Source of the DNA: Acetivibrio ethanolgignens
Lineage (GTDB): Bacteria; Bacillota; Clostridia; Lachnospirales; Lachnospiraceae
Assembly: GCF_001461035.1 (NCBI RefSeq)
Contig: NZ_LNAM01000186.1
Span: forward strand, 9,648 to 73,647
Direction of reading: 5' to 3'
Length of the DNA: 64,000 bases
The notes beneath the pieces are model-generated. The model was not told the DNA's origin, did not search any database, and was given only the letters and a program-made list of their open reading frames with translations. Made by a program: the position numbers and the translations under genes. Below are positions 50,666 through 60,360 of this stretch, piece by piece. Numbering within the stretch: the first letter of the stretch is position 1; each line of letters begins with the position of its first letter.

Positions 50666-51892
50666 TTAAAAGGTCACTTCGCGGCCTTCCTTAAGCCATT
50701 CACGAAACTCTGCTGTTGCAGCAAATAGCACATCTCCGGCTGAATTAATTGCCGTTTCAGAGGAATCCTGTATAACACCAATGATAAAGCCAACGCCGAC
50801 AACCTGCATTGCAATATCGTTGCTGATGCCAAAAAGAGAGCAGGCCATAGGAATAAGAAGCAAAGAGCCACCTGCAACCCCGGAAGCTCCACAAGCGGCA
50901 AGGGTTGATAAAAGGCTTAGCAGGATAGCGGTTGAAATATGAACGGAAATGCCCATAGTATGGGCAGCAGCCAAGGTCATAACAGTAATCGTAATTGCCG
51001 CACCGTTCATATTGATGGTTGCTCCGAGTGGAATCGACACGGAATATATATTCTTGTCCAGTCCAAGACGTTCACATAATGCCATGTTAACTGGGATATT
51101 TGCAGCCGAACTGCGGGTAAAGAAGGCAGTTACACCGCTTTCTTTAAAGCATCGATATACCAGTGGATAGGGATTACGATGCAGACAGATGGCGACGATT
51201 AGTGGATCGATAATCAGGGCAATCATCAGCATACAGCCAACTAAAAGGGCAAGAAGCCTACTGTAATCGATAAAGATAGCAATTCCATTTTCGGATACAG
51301 AGGTAAATACAAGTCCTAAGATACCAACGGGAGCAAAATTGATAATCCACCGCACTGTTTGGGACACAGCCTCAGATAAATCCTTTAGCAGCAGCTTGGT
51401 CTGTTCCGACGCCAGTTCCTTTAGAGCAAGACCGAGAATAACGGACCAGGCCAGGATGCCTATGTAATTACCGTTCATTAATGCTGCTATAGGATTGGAA
51501 ACAATATTATTAAGAAGATTATGGAAGACTTCCATAATCCCACTTGGGGGAATTTGATCTGTTACTGCCTCTGTCAGCTTCAGGGTTACTGGAAATACAT
51601 AGCTTGCAAATACAGCAGTAACAGATGCAAGAAATGTACTCAGCATATACAAAAAGATAACGGTACGAAATCTTTTTCCAATGCCGTTTGCGGCCTGAGC
51701 CAGAGAGCTGATGACAAGAATAAAGACTAAAACAGGGGCAATCGCTTTCAATGCATTGACAAAAAGTGTTCCCAAAATAGATATTACGGTTATCTGGGGC
51801 ATTGTCAGTGCAAGAAGGATACCTGCAGTTAGTCCGAGTATAATCCGTAGAATAAGGCTGGTATCGTTCCATTTTTTTAGTAAATTTTTCAT
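50666..51892 (-). CDS. sstT: Serine/threonine:sodium symporter SstT
   Basis: A 408-residue member of the dicarboxylate/amino acid:cation symporter family. It has [39 protein letters not shown]-type hairpin regions (ARSSAANIP and [12 protein letters not shown] are decisive) and the ending [24 protein letters not shown], specific to SstT. Start ATG at 51892: GGAGG lies 7 bp upstream, and an ATG at 51904 overlaps that site. It is transcribed alone, divergently from ileS. Confidence 0.93.
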   Translation of the reverse strand: MKNLLKKWNDTSLILRIILGLTAGILLALTMPQITVISILGTLFVNALKAIAPVLVFILVISSLAQAANGIGKRFRTVIFLYMLSTFLASVTAVFASYVFPVTLKLTEAVTDQIPPSGIMEVFHNLLNNIVSNPIAALMNGNYIGILAWSVILGLALKELASEQTKLLLKDLSEAVSQTVRWIINFAPVGILGLVFTSVSENGIAIFIDYSRLLALLVGCMLMIALIIDPLIVAICLHRNPYPLVYRCFKESGVTAFFTRSSAANIPVNMALCERLGLDKNIYSVSIPLGATINMNGAAITITVMTLAAAHTMGISVHISTAILLSLLSTLAACGASGVAGGSLLLIPMACSLFGISNDIAMQVVGVGFIIGVIQDSSETAINSAGDVLFAATAEFREWLKEGREVTF

Positions 51893-52045
51893 TTTTTCCT
51901 CCATTTCATGGTGTTTTTGTTTTTATTTTGAATAAAAGTGTTTTTGTGATACGGACAAAAGTCCGCGATGTGGATAATGATATCATGTTATTTTAAGATT
52001 TTCAAGAATTTTGTTGTAAAATTTTTCAAAGGATATTTTTAAGAA

Positions 52046-52161
52046 TTGACATTATCTCATTTTTATACTATTATGAAACAGAGTAGACAAAGGCTGTGTA
52101 CACGATAAGGTGGTATAACGAAAGCAGAGCTTTCGTCCTGTTGTGGGGCGGAAGCTTTTTT
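52046..52161 (+). promoter_or_regulatory. ileS promoter and short T-box-like leader
   Basis: TTGACA (52046-52051), 17 bp and TATTAT (52069-52074) predict a start near 52081. AAGGTGGTATAACG (52107-52120) resembles the T-box; its TGGT would pair with the ACCA end of tRNA-Ile. CGAAAGC and GCTTTCG (52119-52137) form the antiterminator helix. The competing terminator pairs GCTTTCGTCC with GGGGCGGAAGC (52129-52155), followed by TTTTT. Only about 30 nt separate the predicted start from the T-box, too little for a canonical Stem I. Confidence 0.65.
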
Positions 52162-52184
52162 ATTCGATAGGAGGGAGAAAGAGG

Positions 52185-55100
52185 ATGTACGAAAAAGTAT
52201 CAACGAACTTAAACTTTGTTGAGCGAGAAAAGAACACGGAACAGTTCTGGAAGGAAAACAAAATTTTTGAGAAAAGCATGGAGCAGAGAAAGCAGGGAGA
52301 GACCTATACCTTTTATGATGGCCCTCCAACTGCCAATGGAAAGCCCCATATTGGTCATGTGCTGACCCGTGTTATCAAGGACATGATTCCAAGATACCGC
52401 ACGATGAAGGGGTATATGGTTCCGAGAAAGGCTGGCTGGGATACCCACGGACTTCCAGTAGAGCTGGAGGTAGAAAAGCTTCTGGGACTGGATGGTAAGG
52501 ATCAGATTGAAGAATATGGTCTGGAGCCATTTATTGATAAATGCAAGGAATCTGTATGGAAGTACAAGGGTATGTGGGAGGATTTCTCCGGCACCGTAGG
52601 TTTCTGGGCAGATATGGATAACCCTTATGTTACCTATCACAATGAGTATATCGAATCTGAATGGTGGGCCTTAAAGCAGATTTGGGAAAAGGGACTTTTA
52701 TATAAGGGTTTTAAGATTGTGCCTTACTGTCCACGCTGTGGCACCCCGCTTTCTTCGCAGGAGGTAGCCCAGGGCTATAAGATCGTAAAGGAGCGTTCTG
52801 CGATTGTGCGGTTTAAAGTAAAAGGCGAGGATGGGTATTTCCTGGCATGGACGACAACACCTTGGACCCTGCCTTCTAATGTGGCACTCTGTGTTAATCC
52901 AGAAGAGACCTACTGTAAGGTAAAGGCAGAGGATGGCTATACCTACTATATGGCAGAGGCGTTGCTTGACAGGGTACTGGGAGAAGCTGCCTATGAAGTG
53001 TTAGAGACTTATAAGGGAGCTGAGCTGGAATATAAGGAATATGAGCCATTGTTCGCCTGTGCTGGTGAGGCAGCCGAAAAACAGCACAAAAAAGCCCACT
53101 ATGTAACCTGTGATGACTATGTAACGATGACAGATGGTACCGGTATCGTTCATATTGCACCGGCCTTTGGTGAGGATGACTCCCAGGTTGGAAGGAAATA
53201 CGGCTTGCCCTTTGTGCAGTTTGTAAATGGCAAGGGTGAGCTCACTGAGGAGACGCCATATGCAGGGGTATTCTCTAAAAAGGCTGACCCACAGATTTTA
53301 AAGGATTTGGATGAGCAGAAGCTGTTATTTGATGCACCGAAGTTTGAGCATGATTATCCACACTGCTGGAGATGCGATACACCGCTGATTTATTATGCAA
53401 GAGAGTCCTGGTTTATCAAGATGACAGAGGTAAAGGATAATCTGATTAAAAATAACAATACAATCAACTGGATTCCGGAAAGCATTGGAAAGGGCCGTTT
53501 TGGTGACTGGCTTGAGAATGTTCAGGACTGGGGTATTTCCCGTAACCGTTACTGGGGTACACCATTAAATATCTGGGAATGTGAATGCGGACATATGCAT
53601 TCTATCGGAAGTATTGCAGAATTAAAGGAAATGTCTGCCAACTGTCCGGAGGATATTGAGCTCCACCGTCCGTACATTGATGCCGTAACGATTCCGTGTC
53701 CGAAGTGCGGAAAGGAAATGCACCGGGTACCGGAGGTTATCGACTGCTGGTTTGACTCAGGAGCGATGCCCTTTGCACAGCACCACTATCCCTTTGAAAA
53801 TAAGGACCTGTTTGAGAAGCAGTTCCCGGCAGACTTTATTTCTGAGGCAGTAGATCAGACAAGAGGATGGTTTTATTCCCTGCTGGCAGAGTCTACCCTG
53901 TTATTTGACAAGGCACCATATAAGAATGTTATCGTTCTGGGCCATGTACAGGATGAAAATGGACAGAAGATGAGTAAGTCCAAGGGAAATGCCGTAGATC
54001 CTTTTGAGGCACTGGAAACCTATGGTGCAGACGCGATTCGGTGGTATTTCTATGTCAACAGTGCCCCATGGCTTCCAAACCGTTTCCATGGCAAGGCAGT
54101 TATGGAGGGACAGAGAAAGTTCATGGGGACTCTTTGGAACACCTATGCTTTCTTCGTACTGTATGCGAATATTGATGAATTTGACGCAACAAAGTATACC
54201 CTGGAATATGATAAATTATCTGTAATGGATCAATGGCTGTTATCCCGATTAAACACGGTTGTCAAGGTTGTAGATGAAAACCTGGCGAATTATAAGATTC
54301 CGGAGACAGCAAGAGCATTACAGGATTTCGTAGATGAGATGAGTAACTGGTATGTAAGACGGGGCCGTGAACGGTTCTGGGCAAAGGGCATGGAGCAGGA
54401 TAAGATTAATGCCTACATGACCCTATATACTGCACTGGTTACGATTGCTAAGGCCGCAGCACCGATGATTCCGTTTATGACCGAGGATATTTACCGGAAT
54501 CTGGTATGCAGTATTGATAAAGCTGCACCGGAAAGTGTGCATTTATGTGATTTCCCAGAGTGTAAGACAGAGTGGATTGATCCGGAGCTTGAAAAGGCAA
54601 TGGAGGAGGTTCTGGATATTGTTGTTCTGGGAAGAGCCTGCCGTAATGATGCCAACATCAAGAATCGTCAGCCGATTGGCAAAATGTATGTAAAGGCAGA
54701 AAACGAGCTGTCTGATTTCTATAAGGAAATCATTGCAGATGAGCTGAATGTAAAGGAAGTTGTATTTACCGATGATGTAAGAGACTTCACAAGCTATAGC
54801 TTTAAGCCACAGCTTCGGACTCTTGGAAAGCGGTTCGGAAAGCAGTTGAACGCATTGAAGGAGGTGCTTGCCAGCTTAGATGGTAATAAAGCGATGGATG
54901 AGCTTAATGAAAAGGGAACCCTTACGATTACCCTGGAGGGAAGCGAGGAGGTTTTGGAAAAGGATGACCTTTTAATCGATGCAGCACAGATGGAGGGCTA
55001 TGTGTCTGGTTCGGATTACGGAATTACAGTAGTTTTGGATACCAATCTTTCCGAAGAGCTGTTAGAGGAGGGCTATGTCCTTGAAATTATCAGCAAGATC

Positions 55101-55319
55101 CAGACCATGCGTAAGGAAGCTGATTTTGAGGTTATGGATCACATCAATGTTTATTTAGAGGGAAATGATAAGCTGAAAGCAATTCTTTCAAAAAATGAGG
55201 AAGCTGTAAAAGCAAAGGTACTGGCAGAGAATATCTGTTATGAGAGTGCAAAGGGCTCTGTAAAGGAATGGAGCATTAACGGAGAGAATGTTACTTTAGG
55301 CGTTGAACTGTTAAAATAA
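52185..55319 (+). CDS. ileS: Isoleucyl-tRNA synthetase
   Basis: A 1044-residue class I synthetase. The HIGH motif is in PTANGKPHIGHVL, the KMSKS loop in QKMSKSKGNAVDP, the editing domain carries WTTTPWTLPSN, and the anticodon-binding domain has DEMSNWYVRRGRERFW. Cysteine pairs (CPRCG, CWRCD, CECGH, CPKCG) are of the long, IleS2-like type found in many anaerobes. This form often resists mupirocin, which cannot be judged here. Start ATG at 52185 follows AGGAGGGA; the frame opens earlier inside the terminator. Confidence 0.96.
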   Translation: MYEKVSTNLNFVEREKNTEQFWKENKIFEKSMEQRKQGETYTFYDGPPTANGKPHIGHVLTRVIKDMIPRYRTMKGYMVPRKAGWDTHGLPVELEVEKLLGLDGKDQIEEYGLEPFIDKCKESVWKYKGMWEDFSGTVGFWADMDNPYVTYHNEYIESEWWALKQIWEKGLLYKGFKIVPYCPRCGTPLSSQEVAQGYKIVKERSAIVRFKVKGEDGYFLAWTTTPWTLPSNVALCVNPEETYCKVKAEDGYTYYMAEALLDRVLGEAAYEVLETYKGAELEYKEYEPLFACAGEAAEKQHKKAHYVTCDDYVTMTDGTGIVHIAPAFGEDDSQVGRKYGLPFVQFVNGKGELTEETPYAGVFSKKADPQILKDLDEQKLLFDAPKFEHDYPHCWRCDTPLIYYARESWFIKMTEVKDNLIKNNNTINWIPESIGKGRFGDWLENVQDWGISRNRYWGTPLNIWECECGHMHSIGSIAELKEMSANCPEDIELHRPYIDAVTIPCPKCGKEMHRVPEVIDCWFDSGAMPFAQHHYPFENKDLFEKQFPADFISEAVDQTRGWFYSLLAESTLLFDKAPYKNVIVLGHVQDENGQKMSKSKGNAVDPFEALETYGADAIRWYFYVNSAPWLPNRFHGKAVMEGQRKFMGTLWNTYAFFVLYANIDEFDATKYTLEYDKLSVMDQWLLSRLNTVVKVVDENLANYKIPETARALQDFVDEMSNWYVRRGRERFWAKGMEQDKINAYMTLYTALVTIAKAAAPMIPFMTEDIYRNLVCSIDKAAPESVHLCDFPECKTEWIDPELEKAMEEVLDIVVLGRACRNDANIKNRQPIGKMYVKAENELSDFYKEIIADELNVKEVVFTDDVRDFTSYSFKPQLRTLGKRFGKQLNALKEVLASLDGNKAMDELNEKGTLTITLEGSEEVLEKDDLLIDAAQMEGYVSGSDYGITVVLDTNLSEELLEEGYVLEIISKIQTMRKEADFEVMDHINVYLEGNDKLKAILSKNEEAVKAKVLAENICYESAKGSVKEWSINGENVTLGVELLK

Positions 55320-55330
55320 GGAGGCATTCT

Positions 55331-57784
55331 GTGAGAGAATTAAACAAAGAAGAATTTAAAAAAGAAGTCATTGATTATTTAAAGGTATTAAATTTCCGTA
55401 CCGTAGAGGAAGCGACGCAACAGCAGCTGTTCCAGGCAGTAGCTTATGCCCTGAAGGATTATGTGGTAGACCAGTGGATGGCTACCCATAAGGCTTCCAA
55501 GGCAAATAAGTCAAAAATTGTTTATTATTTATCTATGGAATTTTTGACCGGACGGGCTTTGGGAAATATGATTATCAACCTGAAGGGAAATCAGGAGATT
55601 AAAGAGGCTTTAGAGGAACTGAATATTAATTTAGAGAATTTAGAGGAGGAGGAGCCAGATGCTGCTTTGGGAAATGGTGGCCTGGGTCGTCTGGCAGCCT
55701 GCTTTTTAGACTCTTTAGCTACTCTTGGGTATCCGGCTTATGGCTGTGGTATCCGCTATAAATACGGCATGTTCAAGCAGGAGATTGAAAATGGCTATCA
55801 GAAGGAGGTTCCGGATGACTGGCTTAAGAATGGCAATCCTTTTGAAATCAAACGTGCAGAGTATGCCCAGGAGGTTAAATTTGGCGGATATATTACCATT
55901 CGTAAGGATGAAAATGGACGCGATAAGTTTATCCAGGAGAACTATCAGTCGGTACGTGCTGTGCCATACGATCTGCCGATTGTAGGCTACAATAATAATA
56001 TGGTCAACACTCTCCGCATCTGGGATGCAGAGGCGATGGATGACTTTAATTTAAATTCCTTTGATAAAGGAGACTATCATAAGGCGGTGGAGCAGCAGAA
56101 TCTGGCAAGAACCATCTGCGAGGTGCTCTATCCAAATGATAACCACTATGCAGGCAAAGAGCTACGTTTGAAACAGCAGTATTTCTTTGTATCTGCCAGT
56201 GTACAGCGGGCAGTAAAGTCCTATATGCACCGCTATGGTGATATCCATAAGCTTTATGAGAAGGTATGCTTCCAGCTTAATGATACCCATCCGACAGTAG
56301 CGGTAGCAGAGCTGATGCGTATTTTAATGGATGACTATAATCTGGAATGGGATGAGGCATGGTCTATTACAAATAAAACCTGTGCTTATACGAACCATAC
56401 GATTATGGCAGAAGCATTGGAAAAATGGCCTCTGGAGCTGTTCTCCCGGCTTCTTCCTAGAATTTACCAGATTGTAGAAGAGATTAACCGCCGCTTCATT
56501 AATGAAATTCAGAGCCGTTATCCTGGAAATTACCAGAAGATTGAAAAGATGGCTATTTTATATGATGGACAGGTGCGGATGGCAAATCTGGCGATTGTAT
56601 CCGGTTTCTCGGTTAATGGTGTAGCACAGCTGCATACAGAAATCTTAAAGCATCAGCAGCTGAAGGATTTTTATGAGATGATGCCGGAGAAGTTTAATAA
56701 TAAGACGAACGGTATTACCCAGAGACGTTTCCTTCTTCATGGTAATCCGCTTCTGGCGGATTGGGTAACCAGTAAAATTGGTGATGAATGGATTAGTGAT
56801 CTTCCTCACTTAAATGAGCTGGCTATCTATGCAGATGACTTAAGGTGCCAGAAGGAATTTATGAATATCAAATACCAGAACAAGGTACGTCTGGCAAAAT
56901 ATATTAAAGAGCACAATGGCATTGAAGTTGACCCAAGGTCTATTTTTGATGTCCAGGTAAAGCGTCTTCATGAATACAAGAGACAGCTTTTAAATATTCT
57001 GCATGTAATGCATTTATATAATCAGCTGAAACAGAATCCGGAGATGGACTTCTATCCAAGGACCTTTATTTTCGGAGCAAAGGCATCTGCTGGCTATGAG
57101 CGTGCGAAGGCTATTATTAAGCTGATTAACAGTGTAGCGGATGTGGTAAACAATGATGCTTCCATTCATGGAAAAATCAAGGTTGTATTTATTGAAAATT
57201 ATCGTGTATCCAATGCAGAACTGATTTTTGCTGCTTCTGATGTATCAGAGCAGATTTCTACAGCAAGCAAAGAGGCTAGTGGAACCGGCAATATGAAATT
57301 TATGCTGAACGGTGCCGTGACCCTTGGAACTTTAGATGGTGCGAACATTGAGATTGTAGAAGAGGTTGGCGAGGAGAATGCAGTTATGTTTGGTCTAACC
57401 TCGGATGAAGTTATTGCTTATGAGCAGAATGGCGGCTACAATCCAAAGGAAATTTACAATATTGACCAGGATATCCGTGTAGTGCTGACACAGTTAATCA
57501 ACGGAACCTATTCGCCGGAGAATCCAAACCTGTTCCGTAATCTGTATGACTCCCTGTTAGAGACCAAAGGTGGAGAGAAGGCAGACCAGTACTTTATTTT
57601 AAAGGATTTCCGGGCGTATGAAGAGGCTCAGAAAAAGATTGAGGCTCTCTATCGGGATGAGGCACGCTGGGCTAAGATGGCAATGTTAAATGTAGCTAAG
57701 TCTGGTAAGTTCTCTTCTGATCGTACCATTGAGGAATATGTAAGGGATATCTGGCATCTGGAAAAGATTGAGGTAAAATTATGA
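55331..57784 (+). CDS. glgP: Glycogen/starch alpha-glucan phosphorylase
   Basis: An 817-residue PLP enzyme releasing glucose 1-phosphate from glycogen. The PLP-lysine region reads EASGTGNMKFMLNGAVTLGT, and ALGNGGLGRLAACFLDSLAT and NDTHPTVAVAELMR are canonical. GTG start with AAGGAGG 9 bp upstream. Complements the glgC/glgD pair at 21-24 kb. Its stop overlaps sppA by 4 bp, an unusual partner. Confidence 0.95.
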   Translation: MRELNKEEFKKEVIDYLKVLNFRTVEEATQQQLFQAVAYALKDYVVDQWMATHKASKANKSKIVYYLSMEFLTGRALGNMIINLKGNQEIKEALEELNINLENLEEEEPDAALGNGGLGRLAACFLDSLATLGYPAYGCGIRYKYGMFKQEIENGYQKEVPDDWLKNGNPFEIKRAEYAQEVKFGGYITIRKDENGRDKFIQENYQSVRAVPYDLPIVGYNNNMVNTLRIWDAEAMDDFNLNSFDKGDYHKAVEQQNLARTICEVLYPNDNHYAGKELRLKQQYFFVSASVQRAVKSYMHRYGDIHKLYEKVCFQLNDTHPTVAVAELMRILMDDYNLEWDEAWSITNKTCAYTNHTIMAEALEKWPLELFSRLLPRIYQIVEEINRRFINEIQSRYPGNYQKIEKMAILYDGQVRMANLAIVSGFSVNGVAQLHTEILKHQQLKDFYEMMPEKFNNKTNGITQRRFLLHGNPLLADWVTSKIGDEWISDLPHLNELAIYADDLRCQKEFMNIKYQNKVRLAKYIKEHNGIEVDPRSIFDVQVKRLHEYKRQLLNILHVMHLYNQLKQNPEMDFYPRTFIFGAKASAGYERAKAIIKLINSVADVVNNDASIHGKIKVVFIENYRVSNAELIFAASDVSEQISTASKEASGTGNMKFMLNGAVTLGTLDGANIEIVEEVGEENAVMFGLTSDEVIAYEQNGGYNPKEIYNIDQDIRVVLTQLINGTYSPENPNLFRNLYDSLLETKGGEKADQYFILKDFRAYEEAQKKIEALYRDEARWAKMAMLNVAKSGKFSSDRTIEEYVRDIWHLEKIEVKL

Positions 57785-58800
57785 AGACAAAACAAATCAT
57801 TGGAATTGTAGTGGCAGGAGCTGTATTTATTTCCGTAGGAGTATCCGGTGTGTTGACCAGTCAGCTGACAAATCAGCTGACTGGGGGCAGCAAACAGTCA
57901 GCTGCGGGCTTTTTCGAAGAGCTTTTGGGTGAGACAACAGGTAAGCTTGAGTTTCCTATAGAACCCTTTGTAGGTCTGGTAAGGGTGGAAGGGAAGATAA
58001 GAGATACCGGTTCTTCTACTGCCTTTGAAAAAGTAGGATATGACCATCAGAGCATCCTTCGTTACATAGATAGGATGATGGACTCTCCAAATAATACAGG
58101 AATTTTACTCTATGTGGACAGCCCGGGTGGTGGTGTTTATGAAAGTGATGAGCTGTATCTGAAGCTTAAGGAGTATAAAGAGGAGACAGGTCGTCCAATT
58201 TGGGCCTATATGGGTTCTATGGCATGCTCCGGCGGTTATTATATTTCTATGGCAGCAGATAGGATTGTTGCGAATAGAAATACCTGGACAGGCTCCATTG
58301 GTGTTATTATTTCCAACTATAACTATAAGGAATTTTTTGACAAGCTGGGCGTAAAGGAAATAAATTATACCAGCGGACCAAACAAGGCGATGGGCTCCGG
58401 CGGCATTGAGGCGACAAAGGAGCAGAAGGAAATCTTCCAGGGTATGGTGGATGAGGCTTATGAGCAGTTTGTGGAAATCATAGCAGAGGGAAGAAACATG
58501 TCTAGAGATACAGTAAAGCCATTGGCAGATGGACGTATCTATACCGCAAAGCAGGCACTTTCCTTAAAGCTGATTGATGAGATTGACAGCCTGGAAAATA
58601 CAGAGCTTGCTATCCGTAAGGAGGCAGGAAGTGGTTCTGTCATTTATGAACCGGACTTTTCCGGCAGCAGCTTTTTCTCCTCTCTGTTCTCCAGCTTTAA
58701 AGGAATCCGGGGGAAATCCGATGTGCAGGCGGTAACAGAAATGCTAAATGATGGAAGAAACGGGGTGCCGATGTATTATGCAGAACCAGGAAAACAGTAG
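57781..58800 (+). CDS. sppA: Signal peptide peptidase SppA
   Basis: A 339-residue membrane-bound serine protease of the S49 family. An N-terminal anchor (IIGIVVAGAVFISVGVSGVL) is followed by the protease domain with YVDSPGGGVYESDELY, the Ser nucleophile in MACSGGYYISMAADRI and the Lys region TGSIGVIISNYNYKEFFDKL. It degrades cleaved signal peptides in the membrane. Translationally coupled to glgP and overlapping the RDD gene. Confidence 0.92.
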   Translation: MKTKQIIGIVVAGAVFISVGVSGVLTSQLTNQLTGGSKQSAAGFFEELLGETTGKLEFPIEPFVGLVRVEGKIRDTGSSTAFEKVGYDHQSILRYIDRMMDSPNNTGILLYVDSPGGGVYESDELYLKLKEYKEETGRPIWAYMGSMACSGGYYISMAADRIVANRNTWTGSIGVIISNYNYKEFFDKLGVKEINYTSGPNKAMGSGGIEATKEQKEIFQGMVDEAYEQFVEIIAEGRNMSRDTVKPLADGRIYTAKQALSLKLIDEIDSLENTELAIRKEAGSGSVIYEPDFSGSSFFSSLFSSFKGIRGKSDVQAVTEMLNDGRNGVPMYYAEPGKQ

Positions 58801-59380
58801 AATATTTTATGGCGGCTTTTTTGTAAGGCTGGCAGCAGCCTGGGTAGATGCACTTTTAGTATCCCTTGCTCTTCTTACATTCAGACTACCGCTTCTTTTT
58901 GCCGGAGATGCTAATCCTTTGCATCAGCCGGTTTTGTTCCGGTTTACGCCATGGGACATCTTTTTATACCTTTTGACAACGGCCTATTATGTCTTTTTTA
59001 CCTATGCAGCAGGAGCAACCCTTGGAAAGCGGATGTTTTCTCTGCGGGTAGTGGCGGCTGATGGCAGAAGGCTTTCTCTTTGGGATGTTATTTACCGCGA
59101 AACGATTGGTAAATATCTGTCGGGGGTGTTTCTTTTTATGGGCTATATTATGGCTGGTGTTGATAAGGAAAAGAAAGCCTTTCATGATATGCTGGCGGAT
59201 ACCAGAGTTATTTATTCCTTCGGTAAGGAACCGCGGAATAGGAAGGACTACTACTGCGGGAGTGAAAAGGGTTATCCAGTACCAGAGTATGGATATAAAA
59301 AGGTGGAGGAAGAAAAACCGGATTCGCAAGAAAAGCAGACAGAAGAGGAAAATGGTGGAAATAGTAATGAAGGGAAATAA
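58778..59380 (+). CDS. RDD-family membrane protein
   Basis: A 200-residue protein with three or four membrane segments and the RDD signature FVRLAAAWVDALLVSLALL (the RxxAxxxD motif), plus TLGKRMFSLRVVAADGRRLS typical of the family. The C-terminal 50 residues are charged and cytoplasmic. Function is unknown, although some RDD proteins are ion exchangers. I chose ATG at 58778, with GGGGTG upstream; an ATG at 58748 is possible. It overlaps sppA in a different frame. Confidence 0.8.
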   Translation: MQNQENSRIFYGGFFVRLAAAWVDALLVSLALLTFRLPLLFAGDANPLHQPVLFRFTPWDIFLYLLTTAYYVFFTYAAGATLGKRMFSLRVVAADGRRLSLWDVIYRETIGKYLSGVFLFMGYIMAGVDKEKKAFHDMLADTRVIYSFGKEPRNRKDYYCGSEKGYPVPEYGYKKVEEEKPDSQEKQTEEENGGNSNEGK

Positions 59381-60167
59381 GTTATTATTTAAGAATTTTA
59401 TATTGGCAGTGCTTTGTTTTATTGGTATTTTTGCTTTTACGCCGGTACAAGCCAGGGCAGAAACAGTTGATTTGGAATCAAATAAGCAATATACGATTGA
59501 GCTTACAGGTGGAACAACGAAGACGATGACTTATACAATGCCAAAGGAAGGATCTTTTTATATAAAGGTTATCCCTCAGTATTATACTTATGAAGGAGAA
59601 CGTAAAGAGAGTGATAGCTGGTGGCTTCCAATCACGATGTCAGTTAATTTCAAAAAATACGAAGATTACAATGTATTTAAGAGTCAGGGATCCTGGAATT
59701 CTAAAAACTATTCTTTTCAGCCTGGAGAAAAGGTAGTTATTGAGGCAATTAGTACCTCTCCTTCAGAGTATATATACTATTATGACATTGAGGTTGTGCT
59801 GGTAAAAGAAAAAAACTTTGAAAAAGAGGAAAATAATAGCAGGAAAACAGCTAATAAAATTACTACAGGAAATACATATAGAGGATTATTAATGAAGGAT
59901 GATGAGGACTGGTATACATTTAAAGCACCTTCAACCGGATACTATAAGTTTTACGGAGTAAATACGCAGTTAGATTCAGGAAACTGTGACTTGGTTTTAT
60001 ATAATACAAAATATAAAGAGCTGGAATCCCTTTTGTTAAATCATGGTGATGGATATAAGGCCTTTAAAAAGATAAAATTAAAAAAGGGGCAGCGTGTGTA
60101 TTTGAGAGCAAAATCAAGCTTTTATTGGGATATTTTTTATAAGATTAAAGTTAAAAAGGTAAAATAA
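59367..60167 (+). CDS. Secreted protein with pre-peptidase-like (PPC) domain
   Basis: About 266 residues. A signal peptide (NKLLFKNFILAVLCFIGIFAFTPVQARA) is followed by two beta-rich repeats. The second, from NNSRKTANKITTGNTYRG through DDEDWYTFKAPSTGYYKF, fits the PPC family found at the ends of secreted hydrolases. No catalytic domain is present, so it may be a binding or accessory protein. The ATG at 59367 is used, though 59352 is also possible; both overlap the RDD gene. The tail is very Lys-rich (KIKVKKVK). Confidence 0.7.
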   Translation: MKGNKLLFKNFILAVLCFIGIFAFTPVQARAETVDLESNKQYTIELTGGTTKTMTYTMPKEGSFYIKVIPQYYTYEGERKESDSWWLPITMSVNFKKYEDYNVFKSQGSWNSKNYSFQPGEKVVIEAISTSPSEYIYYYDIEVVLVKEKNFEKEENNSRKTANKITTGNTYRGLLMKDDEDWYTFKAPSTGYYKFYGVNTQLDSGNCDLVLYNTKYKELESLLLNHGDGYKAFKKIKLKKGQRVYLRAKSSFYWDIFYKIKVKKVK

Positions 60168-60197
60168 TAGAACGGAAGAGGATTAAGGAATACATCA

Positions 60198-60246
60198 GAG
60201 GTGTTTTTCAGATTTTAAAGTCTGGAAGACACCTTCAATTTTTATT
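60198..60246 (+). terminator. Terminator after the secreted protein gene
   Basis: A roughly 15-bp stem (60198-60212 with 60221-60235, including G-U pairs) is followed by CAATTTTTATTTT. Confidence 0.85.
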
Positions 60247-60307
60247 TTGTAGGTTAAAAGTTCAAGGGAAAAGTGTAATAAATAACGCAAAGTTCATAGA
60301 AAAAGTG

Positions 60308-60336
60308 TTGATAAATATAGAAAAACTGCATATAAT
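60308..60336 (+). promoter_or_regulatory. Promoter of the DUF4143 ATPase gene
   Basis: TTGATA (60308-60313), 17 bp and TATAAT (60331-60336). The predicted start of transcription near 60342 favours the ATG at 60361 over that at 60349. Confidence 0.7.
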
Positions 60337-60360
60337 AGAAGCAGGGAGATGGTGTTATCT

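Noticed and set aside
52143-52184. Upstream start for ileS within the leader
   Set aside because: The extra codons lie inside the terminator hairpin. The ATG at 52185 has a proper ribosome binding site and matches the usual IleS N-terminus.
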